Positions 21,761 to 30,081 of a DNA stretch of 32,923 bases are shown piece after piece. Source of the DNA: Pseudomonadota bacterium (GTDB lineage Bacteria; Desulfobacterota; Syntrophia; Syntrophales; UBA5619). Numbering within the stretch: position 1 is the stretch's first letter; every line of letters begins with the position of its first letter. Below the pieces are notes generated by a model that had not been told where the DNA came from, ran no database searches, and saw nothing but the letters and a program-made list of their open reading frames with translations. The position numbers and the translations under genes are program-made. Location of the stretch: positions 1-32,923 of the forward strand of contig JAHIMW010000038.1 of NCBI GenBank assembly GCA_018896355.1. The letters are read 5' to 3'.

Positions 21761-21932
21761 CTTGACGACATCGTAAAAAGCGAAATTTCCCCTCCCCCGG
21801 CGGGAGGGGATTAAGGGGAGGGGGAAATAACCGACTGCAATGCAACCATTTTTCACCCCCTCCCTAACCCTCCCCCGTCAAGGGGGAGCGGTTTGTGACA
21901 TTTTACGAGATCCTCCTACTCATCGCATCAAG
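21761..21932. repeat. Intergenic repeat family 2, copy B, overlapping the argF stop
   Basis: About 172 bp with ends CTTGACGACATCGTAAAAAG and, inverted, CTTGATGCGATGAG...TCGTAAAA. The core is the reverse complement of copy A at 9190-9379, including CCCCTCCCCCGGCGGGAGGG. The right end covers the last codons and stop of argF; the argG ribosome-binding site lies just outside the left end. Confidence 0.65.
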
Positions 21933-22831
21933 ATTTCCATCACGGCCTTCTGTACATGGAGGCGATTCTCCGCCTCGTCGATGATCACGGAGCGGGGGCC
22001 GTCGATCACCTCCGCCGTGATCTCTTCGCCCCGGTGGGCGGGCAGGCAGTGCATGACAAGGACGTCCTTTTTCGCCCGGTCGATCAGGGCCCGATTGACC
22101 TGATAGCCCTGAAACCGCTTCATCTTCTCTTCCCGTTCGGCCTCCTGCCCCATGCTGACCCAGACATCGGTGTAGACGACATCGGCGTCGCGGACCGCCT
22201 CCGCCGGATCCCGGTGGAGAAACACCCCTGCGGACGCCTCGGCGATCCCCCGCTTGAGGATCGCCGCATCCGGATCATACCCGTCGGGGCAGGCCAGGTC
22301 AAGGTGAAACGGCAGCTTTGCCGCGGCATTGATCCAGGAGTTCGCCATATTGTTCCCATCGCCGACATAGGCGACCTTCAGCCCCTCGTAGGCGCCCCGT
22401 TTCTCGATGATCGTGAAGAGGTCGCTCAAAATCTGGCACGGATGGAGCAAATCGGTCAGGCCGTTGATCACCGGGATGGTCGCATGGCGGGCGAATTCCT
22501 CCACGGATTCCTGGGAAAAGGTCCGGATCATGATTCCGTTCAGATAGCGGGACATGATCCGCGCACTGTCGGGAATGCTCTCCCCGCGGCCGAGCTGCGT
22601 ATCCCTGTTGTTGAGAAACAGAGATACCCCGCCCAACTGGAACATCCCGACTTCAAATGATATTCTCGTCCGCGTGGAGGATTTGTCGAAGATCATCCCC
22701 AAGGTCTTGCCCTTCAAAAGGTGATGCTCTTTCCCCTCCCGGAGCAGCCGTTTCAGGCGGTGCGCCCCTTCGAAAATGGATTCGAAATCGGCCCGTTCCA
22801 GGTCATATTCGCTGAGCAGATCCTTTTTCAT
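21920..22831 (-). CDS. argF: Ornithine carbamoyltransferase
   Basis: Makes citrulline from ornithine and carbamoyl phosphate. 303 residues from ATG 22831. STRTR at 52-56 binds carbamoyl phosphate, HPCQ at 130-133 follows, and HCLPAHRG near residue 262 is the ornithine-side loop. The start overlaps the argD stop by ATGA with GGAGG 4-5 bases before it; a longer frame to 22960 lies within argD and is rejected. The last codons (LMR and stop) coincide with the terminal inverted repeat of an intergenic repeat, so the C-terminus may have been reshaped by that insertion. Confidence 0.98.
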   Translation of the reverse strand: MKKDLLSEYDLERADFESIFEGAHRLKRLLREGKEHHLLKGKTLGMIFDKSSTRTRISFEVGMFQLGGVSLFLNNRDTQLGRGESIPDSARIMSRYLNGIMIRTFSQESVEEFARHATIPVINGLTDLLHPCQILSDLFTIIEKRGAYEGLKVAYVGDGNNMANSWINAAAKLPFHLDLACPDGYDPDAAILKRGIAEASAGVFLHRDPAEAVRDADVVYTDVWVSMGQEAEREEKMKRFQGYQVNRALIDRAKKDVLVMHCLPAHRGEEITAEVIDGPRSVIIDEAENRLHVQKAVMEILMR

Positions 22832-24015
22832 TTTTCCTCCAGCACCCCATCCAGGATCCCGATGGCCCTCTCCACATCCTGTCGTGTCAGGATCAGCGGC
22901 GGAACAAAACGGATGACATTCCCGTTCGTGCAGTTGATCAGCAGCCCTTTCTCCATGCATTTTTGAACAAACTCCGCCCCGGGCACGGTCAACTCGACCG
23001 CGAGGATAAGCCCCTGTCCGCGGACCTCCCGGATCCGTGGGTTCTTCTCTTTCAGTTCCCCGAGCCGGGAGAGGAAATACGCACCCACCTTCCGGCAGTT
23101 CTCGAGGATCCCATCCTCAAGGATGGTTTCCAGTGTGGCCAGGGCGGCCGCGCAGGCCAGCGGATTGCCGCCGAAGGTCGATCCGTGGCTTCCCGGAACG
23201 AAGGCCGCGGCGATTTTCTGCTTCGCGAGGAGCGCCCCGATCGGGAAGCCGTTCCCGAGGGCCTTCGCCAGCGTGATCATATCCGGCACAACCTCCGTCT
23301 GTTCGCAGGCGAAGAGCGTCCCCGTCCGGCCGATCCCCGTCTGGACCTCGTCGGCAATCATCAGGAGCCCCTTTTCATCGCAGATCCGCCGGATACCCGG
23401 GAGATACCCGGGATCGGGAATGAGGACGCCGCTCTCCCCCTGGATCGGCTCGACCATTACGCCGCAGGTCTTCTCCGTCACGGCCGCCTCCAGAGCCGGA
23501 AGGTCGTTGTAGGGGACATACCGGAAACCCTCAGGAAGCGGCTCAAACCCGGCGTGAAACCGTTCCTGCGCCGTTGCCGTCACGGTCGCCAGCGTACGGC
23601 CGTGGAAGGAGTCCTGCATCGTGATCAGTTCGTATCTCCCCGGCATCTGTTCCGAGGCATATTTCCGGGCAAGCTTGATTGCCGCCTCGTTGGCCTCCGC
23701 CCCGCTGTTGCAGAAGAATGCCTTGTCGAAGGGTGAATTCTCCACAAGGAGCCGCGCCAGCAGAATCTGCGGCGCGATATGGTAAAGGTTTGATACGTGG
23801 GAGAGGTTCTCCACCTGCTCCTTGATCGCCGTGACGACTTTGGGATGGGCATGGCCGAGGGCGCAGACGGCAATTCCCCCGACCAGATCGAGGTAGCAGC
23901 GGCCTTCGCTGTCCCAGACATGGACGCCCAACCCCCTCGTCAGCACAAGCGGATGGCGGGTGTACGTAGACATGATGTAGCGATCGGACAGGTCGATCCA
24001 TTCCTGTGTGGTCAT
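22828..24015 (-). CDS. argD: Acetylornithine aminotransferase
   Basis: Pyridoxal-phosphate aminotransferase converting N-acetylglutamate semialdehyde to N-acetylornithine. In many bacteria it also acts on succinyl-diaminopimelate, which would link it to the lysine genes nearby. 395 residues from ATG 24015 (AAGGAAAAA upstream); an earlier in-frame ATG at 24048 overlaps argB and lacks a site. NSGAEANEAAIKLAR and SFHGRTLATVTAT contact the cofactor phosphate, and LLMIADEVQTGIGRTG holds the cofactor-binding Asp. LAKALGNGFPIGA contains the Schiff-base Lys. The stop overlaps argF. Confidence 0.97.
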   Translation of the reverse strand: MTTQEWIDLSDRYIMSTYTRHPLVLTRGLGVHVWDSEGRCYLDLVGGIAVCALGHAHPKVVTAIKEQVENLSHVSNLYHIAPQILLARLLVENSPFDKAFFCNSGAEANEAAIKLARKYASEQMPGRYELITMQDSFHGRTLATVTATAQERFHAGFEPLPEGFRYVPYNDLPALEAAVTEKTCGVMVEPIQGESGVLIPDPGYLPGIRRICDEKGLLMIADEVQTGIGRTGTLFACEQTEVVPDMITLAKALGNGFPIGALLAKQKIAAAFVPGSHGSTFGGNPLACAAALATLETILEDGILENCRKVGAYFLSRLGELKEKNPRIREVRGQGLILAVELTVPGAEFVQKCMEKGLLINCTNGNVIRFVPPLILTRQDVERAIGILDGVLEEK

Positions 24016-24048
24016 TTTTTCCTTGCCTCGCAAATAGTGGGCATGCAC

Positions 24049-24939
24049 CTATAACACGATCTCCGTCCCGATCCCCTGGTCCGTAAACATCTCCAGGAGA
24101 ATCGTATGCTTCAGGCGGCCGTCCACGATATGGGCCTTTTTGACCCCGCCCCGGAGGGCCTTGAGGCAGCACTTTACCTTGGGGAACATCCCCCCTTCGA
24201 TCGTCCCCTCCTCGATCATCCGGCGGATGGTCCGTTCATCCATCGTATGGATCAGCTCTTTGTTGCTGTTGAGGACCCCGGGGACGTCCGTCAGTAGAAT
24301 CAGCTTCTCCGCGGCAAGGGCAGAAGCGACCGCGCCGGCAACAAGGTCGGCGTTGATGTTGTAGGTCTCTCCGCCGTCCCCGACCCCCGTCGGGGCGATG
24401 ACCGGGATGACGCCGTCCGCCATCAGCGTGGTGATCAGCTCCGCGTTGACCGCCTTGACCTTCCCGACAAGGCCGATGTCGATGATCTCGGGCGGCGTCT
24501 CCTTGACCTTCTCTGCGTTCAGATAGTACTTCTCCGCCCGGATCAGGTTCGCGTCCTTGCCGCTCAACCCTACCGCCCGCCCGCCGTGACGGTTGATCAG
24601 GCCGACGATCTCCTGGTTCACCTTCCCCACGAGGACCATCTCGACGATGTCCATCGTCTCCTCGTCGGTCACCCGCATCCCGTGGACGAATTTCGACTCC
24701 TTCCCCAGCTTTTTCAGCAGGCTCCCGATCTGCGGGCCGCCGCCGTGGACCACGACGGCGTTGATCCCGATATACTTCATCAGGACCAGATCGCGGGCGA
24801 AATTGTTCTTCAGCTCCTCATCCACCATCGCATGGCCGCCGTACTTGATCACGACGGTCTTGTTGTAGAACCGGCGAATGTAGGGAAGGGCCTCCACCAG
24901 AATATCGGCCCGCTCCATGGATGTCTTCATAACGTCCAT
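24049..24939 (-). CDS. argB: Acetylglutamate kinase
   Basis: Phosphorylates N-acetylglutamate, often the feedback-controlled step of arginine synthesis. 296 residues from ATG 24939, where GAGGAG lies 6 bases upstream; the in-frame ATG at 24957 would place that site inside the gene. Amino-acid-kinase-fold motifs are VIKYGGHAM, VVHGGGPQIG, GLSGKDANLI and AGAVASALAAEKLILLTDVPG. The N-terminal helix MKTSMERADILVEALPYIRR resembles the extra helix of arginine-inhibited hexameric forms, which hints at feedback inhibition (inference). argD follows 33 bases later. Confidence 0.98.
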   Translation of the reverse strand: MDVMKTSMERADILVEALPYIRRFYNKTVVIKYGGHAMVDEELKNNFARDLVLMKYIGINAVVVHGGGPQIGSLLKKLGKESKFVHGMRVTDEETMDIVEMVLVGKVNQEIVGLINRHGGRAVGLSGKDANLIRAEKYYLNAEKVKETPPEIIDIGLVGKVKAVNAELITTLMADGVIPVIAPTGVGDGGETYNINADLVAGAVASALAAEKLILLTDVPGVLNSNKELIHTMDERTIRRMIEEGTIEGGMFPKVKCCLKALRGGVKKAHIVDGRLKHTILLEMFTDQGIGTEIVL

Positions 24940-25021
24940 CGACCTCTCCTCGTCCATTTCTACCCGACTGCCTCTCCGGCCTTTATTGGGATTTCGGGCC
25001 GGCTCCCGGACGCCGCAACGC

Positions 25022-26404
25022 TTACAAGATGTACCGGCTCAGGTCCTCATCATCGACGATCTCGTCCAACTGATCGGCAACATAATCGCCGTCAATCACC
25101 ACCTCCTGACCCCGCATCTCCGGCGCATCAAAGGAAATTCCGTCAAGAAGGCTCTCCATGATCGTATAGAGACGCCGCGCCCCGATGTTCTCCATCCGGT
25201 CGTTCACCAGCGTGGCCGTCTCCGCAATCGCGGCAATCGCATCCTCCGTAAAGGTGATCCGGACCCCTTCGGTCGCCATCATCTCCGTGTATTGCTTGAT
25301 GAGGGCGTTGTGCGGTTCGGTCAGAATCCGGATGAATTCGTCCCTGCCGAGGGAGTTGAGCTCCACGCGGATCGGAAAGCGCCCCTGCAGCTCCGGGATC
25401 AGGTCCGACGGTTTCGTCGCACTGAACGCACCGGCCGCAATGAAGAGGATGTGATCGGTCCGGACCATTCCGTAGCGGGTGCTTACGGTCGACCCCTCGA
25501 TGATGGGCAGGAGGTCACGCTGCACCCCTTCCCTTGAGACGTCCGGGCCGTGCGTCCCGTCGCCACCCACGATCTTGTCGATCTCGTCGAGAAAGACGAT
25601 CCCCGACTGTTCGACCCGTTCAATGGCCGTCTTCGTCACCTTTTCCATGTCCACGAGACGCTGGGCTTCCTCTTCCGCCAGAATCTCCAGCGCCTCGGGC
25701 ACCTTCACCCGCCGTTTTTTCTTCTTCTGCGGGAAAAGATTTCCCAGCATGTCCTTCACGTTGAGTCCCATGTCCTCCATGCCCGCGGAGGAGAAGATTT
25801 CGACCATCGGTCCGCTCCGGACCTCGGTCGTCTCGATCTCAACAAAACGACCGTCCAGACGACTCTCGTGGAGCAGTCGCCGGAGCTTCTCGCGGGTCGT
25901 ATCCTGCTCAGCCACGTATTCCGCCTCGATCATCGTCCCGTTTCCTTCGGGGATCATCTCCATCGCCTTCTTCTCTGCCGGTTTCGGCGGGAGAAGGATG
26001 TCGAGAATCCGGTCTTCCGCCAGTTCGGCGGCCTTTGTCCGGACGCGTCCCTGCTCCTCCGACTTGATCATGCCGATCGAAAGCTCCACCAGATCGCGGA
26101 CCATCGATTCGACGTCCCGCCCCACATAGCCTACCTCGGTAAACTTCGACGCTTCGACCTTGATGAACGGGGAGTTGTCGAGTTTCGCAAGCCTTCTCGC
26201 GATCTCGGTTTTGCCCACGCCGGTGGGCCCGATCATGATGATGTTCTTCGGGGAGATCTCCTCCCGCATCTCCTCCGAAACATTCTGGCGGCGCCAGCGG
26301 TTCCGAAGCGCGATCGCCACGGCGCGCTTGGCCTCCTGCTGTCCGATAATATACTGATCCAGTTTTTCTACGATCACCTTCGGTGTTAATTCATCCTGTG
26401 ACAT
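25022..26404 (-). CDS. hslU: ATP-dependent protease ATPase subunit HslU
   Basis: AAA+ unfoldase that feeds proteins into the HslV peptidase. 460 residues. Walker A GPTGVGKT is at 59-66, GYVGRDVES is the pore loop near residue 90, and FLDEIDKI is Walker B near 270. Sensor residues lie in LQGRFPIRVEL and NIGARRLYT. The C-terminal tail DLSRYIL, which docks into HslV and activates it, is intact. The intermediate I-domain (about 115-240) is present. ATG 26404 lies 2 bases after the hslV stop and its ribosome-binding sequence, AAAGGG, is part of the hslV 3' repeat tract. An 82-base gap separates it from argB. Confidence 0.98.
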   Translation of the reverse strand: MSQDELTPKVIVEKLDQYIIGQQEAKRAVAIALRNRWRRQNVSEEMREEISPKNIIMIGPTGVGKTEIARRLAKLDNSPFIKVEASKFTEVGYVGRDVESMVRDLVELSIGMIKSEEQGRVRTKAAELAEDRILDILLPPKPAEKKAMEMIPEGNGTMIEAEYVAEQDTTREKLRRLLHESRLDGRFVEIETTEVRSGPMVEIFSSAGMEDMGLNVKDMLGNLFPQKKKKRRVKVPEALEILAEEEAQRLVDMEKVTKTAIERVEQSGIVFLDEIDKIVGGDGTHGPDVSREGVQRDLLPIIEGSTVSTRYGMVRTDHILFIAAGAFSATKPSDLIPELQGRFPIRVELNSLGRDEFIRILTEPHNALIKQYTEMMATEGVRITFTEDAIAAIAETATLVNDRMENIGARRLYTIMESLLDGISFDAPEMRGQEVVIDGDYVADQLDEIVDDEDLSRYIL

Positions 26405-26406
26405 GG

Positions 26407-27024
26407 CTACCCTTTTTCCTTTTCCTTGCCTTTTTCCTTGCCTTTTTCTTTTTCCTTGCCCTTTACCGGTTTTTCATCCGGTTCCTCTTCAAGATCGATT
26501 TCCTCCACGGTGATGTGGTCATTCGTAAAGATGCAGATCTCGGAGGCGATCTTCACCGACTCCCTCGCGATCTCCGTCGCGGTCAGATCCGAATAGCGGA
26601 CCATCGCCCGGGCCGCCGCAAGAGCGAATGGTCCGCCCGAACCGATGGCCATCACGTTGTCGTCCGACTCGATCACATCGCCGTTTCCCGAGATGATCAG
26701 AAACGAATCGCGGCTGACGGCGATCATCAGCGCCTCCAGATGGCGGAGCACCCGGTCCGTTCGCCAGTCCTTCGTCAGCTCTACGGCCGCCCGCACCAGA
26801 TTCCCCTTATACTGTTCCAGTTTCTGGTCGAAACGGTCGAAGAGGGTAAAGGCGTCCGCGGTCGCCCCGGCGAACCCGACGATCACCTGGTTGTGGTAGA
26901 GCCGCCGCACCTTCCTCGCCCCATGCTTCATGACCGTCGTATCGAGCGTCACCTGACCGTCTCCCGCCACGGTGACCTTCCCCCGATGCCGGACCGCCAG
27001 GATGGTCGTTCCCCGGATCTTCAT
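26407..27024 (-). CDS. hslV: ATP-dependent protease peptidase subunit HslV with repetitive charged tail
   Basis: Proteasome-beta-like Thr peptidase forming a dodecamer with HslU. 205 residues from ATG 27024 (GGAGGAGGG upstream). The start MKIRGTTILAVRH implies removal of five residues to expose Thr6 as nucleophile. GDGQVTL, KVRRLY, GFAGATADAF, KDWRTDR and AIGSGGPFALAAARA are diagnostic. The usual end is near TNDHITVEEI. Here about 29 acidic and then Lys/Glu/Gly residues follow, the last 18 built only from K, G and E out of a simple 6- and 12-base repeat. The tail is unusual, and whether it affects assembly is unknown. Confidence 0.97.
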   Translation of the reverse strand: MKIRGTTILAVRHRGKVTVAGDGQVTLDTTVMKHGARKVRRLYHNQVIVGFAGATADAFTLFDRFDQKLEQYKGNLVRAAVELTKDWRTDRVLRHLEALMIAVSRDSFLIISGNGDVIESDDNVMAIGSGGPFALAAARAMVRYSDLTATEIARESVKIASEICIFTNDHITVEEIDLEEEPDEKPVKGKEKEKGKEKGKEKEKG

Positions 27025-27025
27025 C

Positions 27026-27958
27026 TTATCTCTTCCCTCCTCCGGCCCGCGGGTGCGACCGGTCATAGATCTCCATCAGACGGCTCACGCTGACCGATGT
27101 GTATTTCTGCGTCGTCGAAAGGCTCCTGTGTCCCAGCATCTCCTGAATGGAACGCAGATCGGCGCCCGCGTCCAGCAGGTGGGTTGCAAACGTGTGCCGC
27201 AGCGCATGCGGGCTGATTCTTCGGCCGATCCCGCTTTCCCGGACCACCCGTTCAACCACCCGCGCCACCCCCCTTGGATTCATCCGCTTTCCCCTCGTGC
27301 TGAGGAAAAGGGCGGTTTCCGCGTCTATATCCGCTCCTTCCTTCCTGAGCTCCGGTCGTTTCTGCAGGTAGGCTTCAAGCGCCTGCAGGGCCGGCCGACC
27401 GACCGGAACGATTCGCTCTTTTCGTCCCTTCCCCCTGACCTTGACGAGCCCCTCGTTGGAACGGATATCTCCGAGATCGAGTCCCGTCAATTCGCTCAGG
27501 CGGATCCCCGCGGAATAGAAGAGTTCGATCATCGACCGGTCCCGTCGTCCGGCCGCGTCCTCCGGAAATTTCACCTGGAGGAGAGCCAGCATCTCATCCG
27601 CCGAAAGGACGACGGGGATGTATTTCTCGCACCGGGGGAGTTGAACGAGCTCCGCCGGGTTCACCGACACCTTCCCTTCCCTGTGAAGGTACCGGTAGAA
27701 GGAGCGAAGCGTCGCCACCTTCCGGGAGATGGTTACCTTTCGGCACTTCCCGCGGTAAAGGGAGGCGAGAAAGGAGCGGATCACCATCGGATCGATGGGG
27801 ATCGCCTCCTCCACCCCGCCGGAAATCTCCCGCGTCTCCAAAAATGTCTGAAACTGCTTTAGATCGGTCAGATACCCCTCCCTTGTATGTTCGGAGAGAT
27901 TTCTCTCGACCTTCATATGTCTGCCGAACTCGTCGATGGCCCGCTCCAGAAGACCCAT
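27026..27958 (-). CDS. xerC: Tyrosine recombinase XerC-type
   Basis: Site-specific recombinase for chromosome-dimer resolution at dif with XerD. 310 residues from ATG 27958, which has GAGG 6 bases upstream and gives the family-typical start MGLLERAIDEF. A GTG at 27985, overlapping the nuclease stop (GTGA), is an alternative. The N-terminal core-binding domain (ERNLSEHTREGYLTDLKQF) is followed by the catalytic domain with GIRLSELTGL (Arg), SPHALRHTFATHLL (His-x-x-Arg), LGHRSLSTTQKYT (His and the nucleophile Tyr). All catalytic residues are present. It lies between the nuclease gene and hslV, as in Geobacter-like clusters. Confidence 0.95.
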   Translation of the reverse strand: MGLLERAIDEFGRHMKVERNLSEHTREGYLTDLKQFQTFLETREISGGVEEAIPIDPMVIRSFLASLYRGKCRKVTISRKVATLRSFYRYLHREGKVSVNPAELVQLPRCEKYIPVVLSADEMLALLQVKFPEDAAGRRDRSMIELFYSAGIRLSELTGLDLGDIRSNEGLVKVRGKGRKERIVPVGRPALQALEAYLQKRPELRKEGADIDAETALFLSTRGKRMNPRGVARVVERVVRESGIGRRISPHALRHTFATHLLDAGADLRSIQEMLGHRSLSTTQKYTSVSVSRLMEIYDRSHPRAGGGKR

Positions 27959-27981
27959 CCGTTGCCTCAAGAAAAAAGCTG

Positions 27982-28482
27982 TCACATCTTGTACTTTCCA
28001 AAGTCCTCCGGGGAAAGATTTTCAAGAAACTCCGCAAGTTTCTCTTTCTTCAGCCGGTCAAGATCCGTCATCTTCGTCCCGAAATCGACGTTCCGGGACC
28101 TTTCGATCACCTTGTCCTCCACAAAGATGGAGGCGCCGGCGCGGAGGGCTACCGCGATCGCGTCGCTGGGACGGGCATCGACGATGATAGGCTCTCCGGC
28201 GAGCCGAAGGTGGATGTTTGCGAAGAAGGTGTTGTTCCGAAGATCGTGAATCTCCACCCGCGCCACCTCGGCCTTCAGGACCTTGAGAATCTCGTTCAGG
28301 AGGTCATGGGTCATCGGACGCGAGAAGGTGATCTTTTCGATCTCGGTCGCGATGGCGCTCGCTTCGAAGATGCCGATCCAGATCGGAATGGCTTTCTTCT
28401 CCTCGAGGTCCTTTAGAATAACGATCGGGGTATTTGTGATCGGATCCATCGTCAGACCCGATACCTTCATCTCAATGAGCAT
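27982..28482 (-). CDS. Bifunctional nuclease family protein (BFN / DUF151)
   Basis: 166 residues. MKVSGLTMDPITNTPIVIL, then a KKAIPIWIGIFEASAIA segment, RPMTHDLLNEIL, FFANIHLRL and VDARPSDAIAVALRAGASIF are the conserved stretches of this family. Plant and bacterial members have reported RNase and DNase activity, but the cellular role in bacteria is poorly known. ATG 28482 has GGAGG 5 bases upstream and overlaps the miaB end by 11 bases. Its stop overlaps a possible GTG start of xerC. The family is commonly linked to miaB in deltaproteobacteria, which suggests a link to RNA metabolism (inference). Confidence 0.93.
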   Translation of the reverse strand: MLIEMKVSGLTMDPITNTPIVILKDLEEKKAIPIWIGIFEASAIATEIEKITFSRPMTHDLLNEILKVLKAEVARVEIHDLRNNTFFANIHLRLAGEPIIVDARPSDAIAVALRAGASIFVEDKVIERSRNVDFGTKMTDLDRLKKEKLAEFLENLSPEDFGKYKM

Positions 28483-29815
28483 CTGCGCCTCCTCGTTCCT
28501 CCACCTCGCCCCGCAGCGAATGGGCGAAGGCCTCCACGATCCGCACGGAAACCGTTTTGCCGATCAGTCCCGTTCTCCCCGGGAAATTGACGATCCGATT
28601 TCCCCGTGTCCGCCCCGTCATGTCCTCGCAGCCGTTTCGGCTCGGCCCCTCAACCAGGACCGTCTCCCGCCGTCCCACACAGGCCCGGTTCTTATCCAGG
28701 GTGTGCTCTTCTTGGAGAGCCTGAAGCGCCCTCAGCCGTTCCCGTTTCACACCCTCGTGTACGGGCCGATCCATCCCGACGGCGGCAGTCCCTTCCCGTT
28801 CCGAGTACTGGAAAGAGAACAGGTTATCAAAACGGATCTCCCGCATCAGTTCCAGCGTCTGCTGAAAATCCTCTTCCTCTTCCCCCGGGAATCCCACGAT
28901 CACATCGGAGGTGATGCTGATCTGCGGACAGATCCGTCGAAGCTCGGCCACCTTCTCCCGGTATGCTTCGGCCGTATAGCCGCGGTTCATCCGCCGCAGC
29001 ACCAGGTCCGATCCCGACTGCACCGGGAGGTGGATGTGTTCGCAGAGGGAGGCGATCTCCCCGAAGGACGCGATCAGCCGCGGCGACAGATCCTTCGGAT
29101 GGGAGGTGGTGAAGCGGATCCTCCCGATCCCGGGGACCTTTCCGATGGCGTTGATCAACTGCGTAAAATCTGTTTCCCCCGGCAGCGTATGCCCATACGA
29201 GTTCACGTTCTGCCCGAGGAGAGTTACTTCCCTGATGCCTCGGGCAGCCAGTGTTTCGATCTCACGAAGAATGTCCGGCAGCGGCCTGCTCTGCTCCCGC
29301 CCGCGGAGATGGGGCACGACGCAGTACGCGCAGAAGTTGTTGCACCCCTGCATGATCGTCACGAAGGTGCTCACCGCCCCTGCGGCCGGTTGCGCCGGAA
29401 TGTCCAGCGAGCCGACCCGGTCGCAGAATCCCGTCTCGACGATCCGGCCTCCGGCCCCTTCCAGTTCGCATACCATTTCAGGAAGCCGGTGGATCTGGTG
29501 CGTGCCGACAACCAGATCGAGGTACGGAACCCTGCGAAAGAACCGATCGCCCCACTGCTGGGCGAGGCAGCCGCCCACACCGATCAGAAGAAGCGGGTTT
29601 CTCTCCTTCAGCTCCCGGAAACGCCCCAACTGACTGTAAATCTTCTGCGCCGCCTTCTCGCGGATGCTGCATGTGTTGACGAGGATCAGGTCCGCCAGCT
29701 CCGGATCCTCCGTCGTCCCGTATCCCGACTCCTCCAGCAGAACCGCCATCTTCTGCGCATCCTGCACGTTCATCTGGCAGCCAAAAGTTTGAATGTAGAG
29801 CTTTTTCTTTCCCAA
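28472..29815 (-). CDS. miaB: tRNA-2-methylthio-N6-dimethylallyladenosine synthase
   Basis: Radical SAM methylthiotransferase that adds the 2-methylthio group to i6A37, the base first modified by MiaA. 447 residues. The N-terminal MTTase domain carries C13, C49 and C83 for one Fe-S cluster. C158, C162 and C165 (QGCNNFCAYCVVPHLRGRE) bind the radical SAM cluster. A TRAM domain (about 375-440, NRACVGRRETVLVEG) ends the protein. The start is TTG 29815, with GGAAAGG 5 bases upstream. It is the first gene of the long minus-strand run. A TTGACT at 29876-29871 may be its -35, but no good -10 is seen. Confidence 0.97.
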   Translation of the reverse strand: MGKKKLYIQTFGCQMNVQDAQKMAVLLEESGYGTTEDPELADLILVNTCSIREKAAQKIYSQLGRFRELKERNPLLLIGVGGCLAQQWGDRFFRRVPYLDLVVGTHQIHRLPEMVCELEGAGGRIVETGFCDRVGSLDIPAQPAAGAVSTFVTIMQGCNNFCAYCVVPHLRGREQSRPLPDILREIETLAARGIREVTLLGQNVNSYGHTLPGETDFTQLINAIGKVPGIGRIRFTTSHPKDLSPRLIASFGEIASLCEHIHLPVQSGSDLVLRRMNRGYTAEAYREKVAELRRICPQISITSDVIVGFPGEEEEDFQQTLELMREIRFDNLFSFQYSEREGTAAVGMDRPVHEGVKRERLRALQALQEEHTLDKNRACVGRRETVLVEGPSRNGCEDMTGRTRGNRIVNFPGRTGLIGKTVSVRIVEAFAHSLRGEVEERGGADAH

Positions 29816-29926
29816 ACCGACCTTTCCTCACCGCAACATGCTTAACTGAATTAATATAGGAAGGGGGGATAGTCAACAGCTTTTTATGGAATTGCGGGAT
29901 TTTTTTATGTATCGCGTTTCAGGCAA

Positions 29927-29955
29927 TTGACAAAAAGGCATTCCTGCGTCATTAT
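29927..29955 (+). promoter_or_regulatory. Predicted promoter of the dCMP deaminase gene
   Basis: TTGACA (29927-29932), a 17-base spacer, CATTAT (29950-29955; 4 of 6). A transcript from here would carry the 34-bp palindrome at 29972 at its 5' end. Confidence 0.5.
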
Positions 29956-29971
29956 GCCCATAAAGGGGACA

Positions 29972-30005
29972 GCCAGGGGACAGATTTAAAAATCTGTCCC
30001 CTGGC
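29972..30005. repeat. Perfect 34-bp palindrome in the dCMP deaminase leader
   Basis: GCCAGGGGACAGATTT, two central A, AAATCTGTCCCCTGGC: 16-bp arms without mismatch. There is no T-run. The GGGGACA core and an adjoining CCCATAAAGGGGACAG recall the repeat in dapB (15812-15875). Confidence 0.85.
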
Positions 30006-30081
30006 GGAACTCGGTTCCGACAGCTTCGCCAAAAGTCGAAATCTTGCACATTAATTCATCCGACGGGAAGGAGAAGAATCG

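Noticed and set aside
21744..21845. N-terminal extension of argG
   Set aside because: It reads through the intergenic repeat; the GTG at 21743 has the good ribosome-binding site and matches the usual ArgG start.
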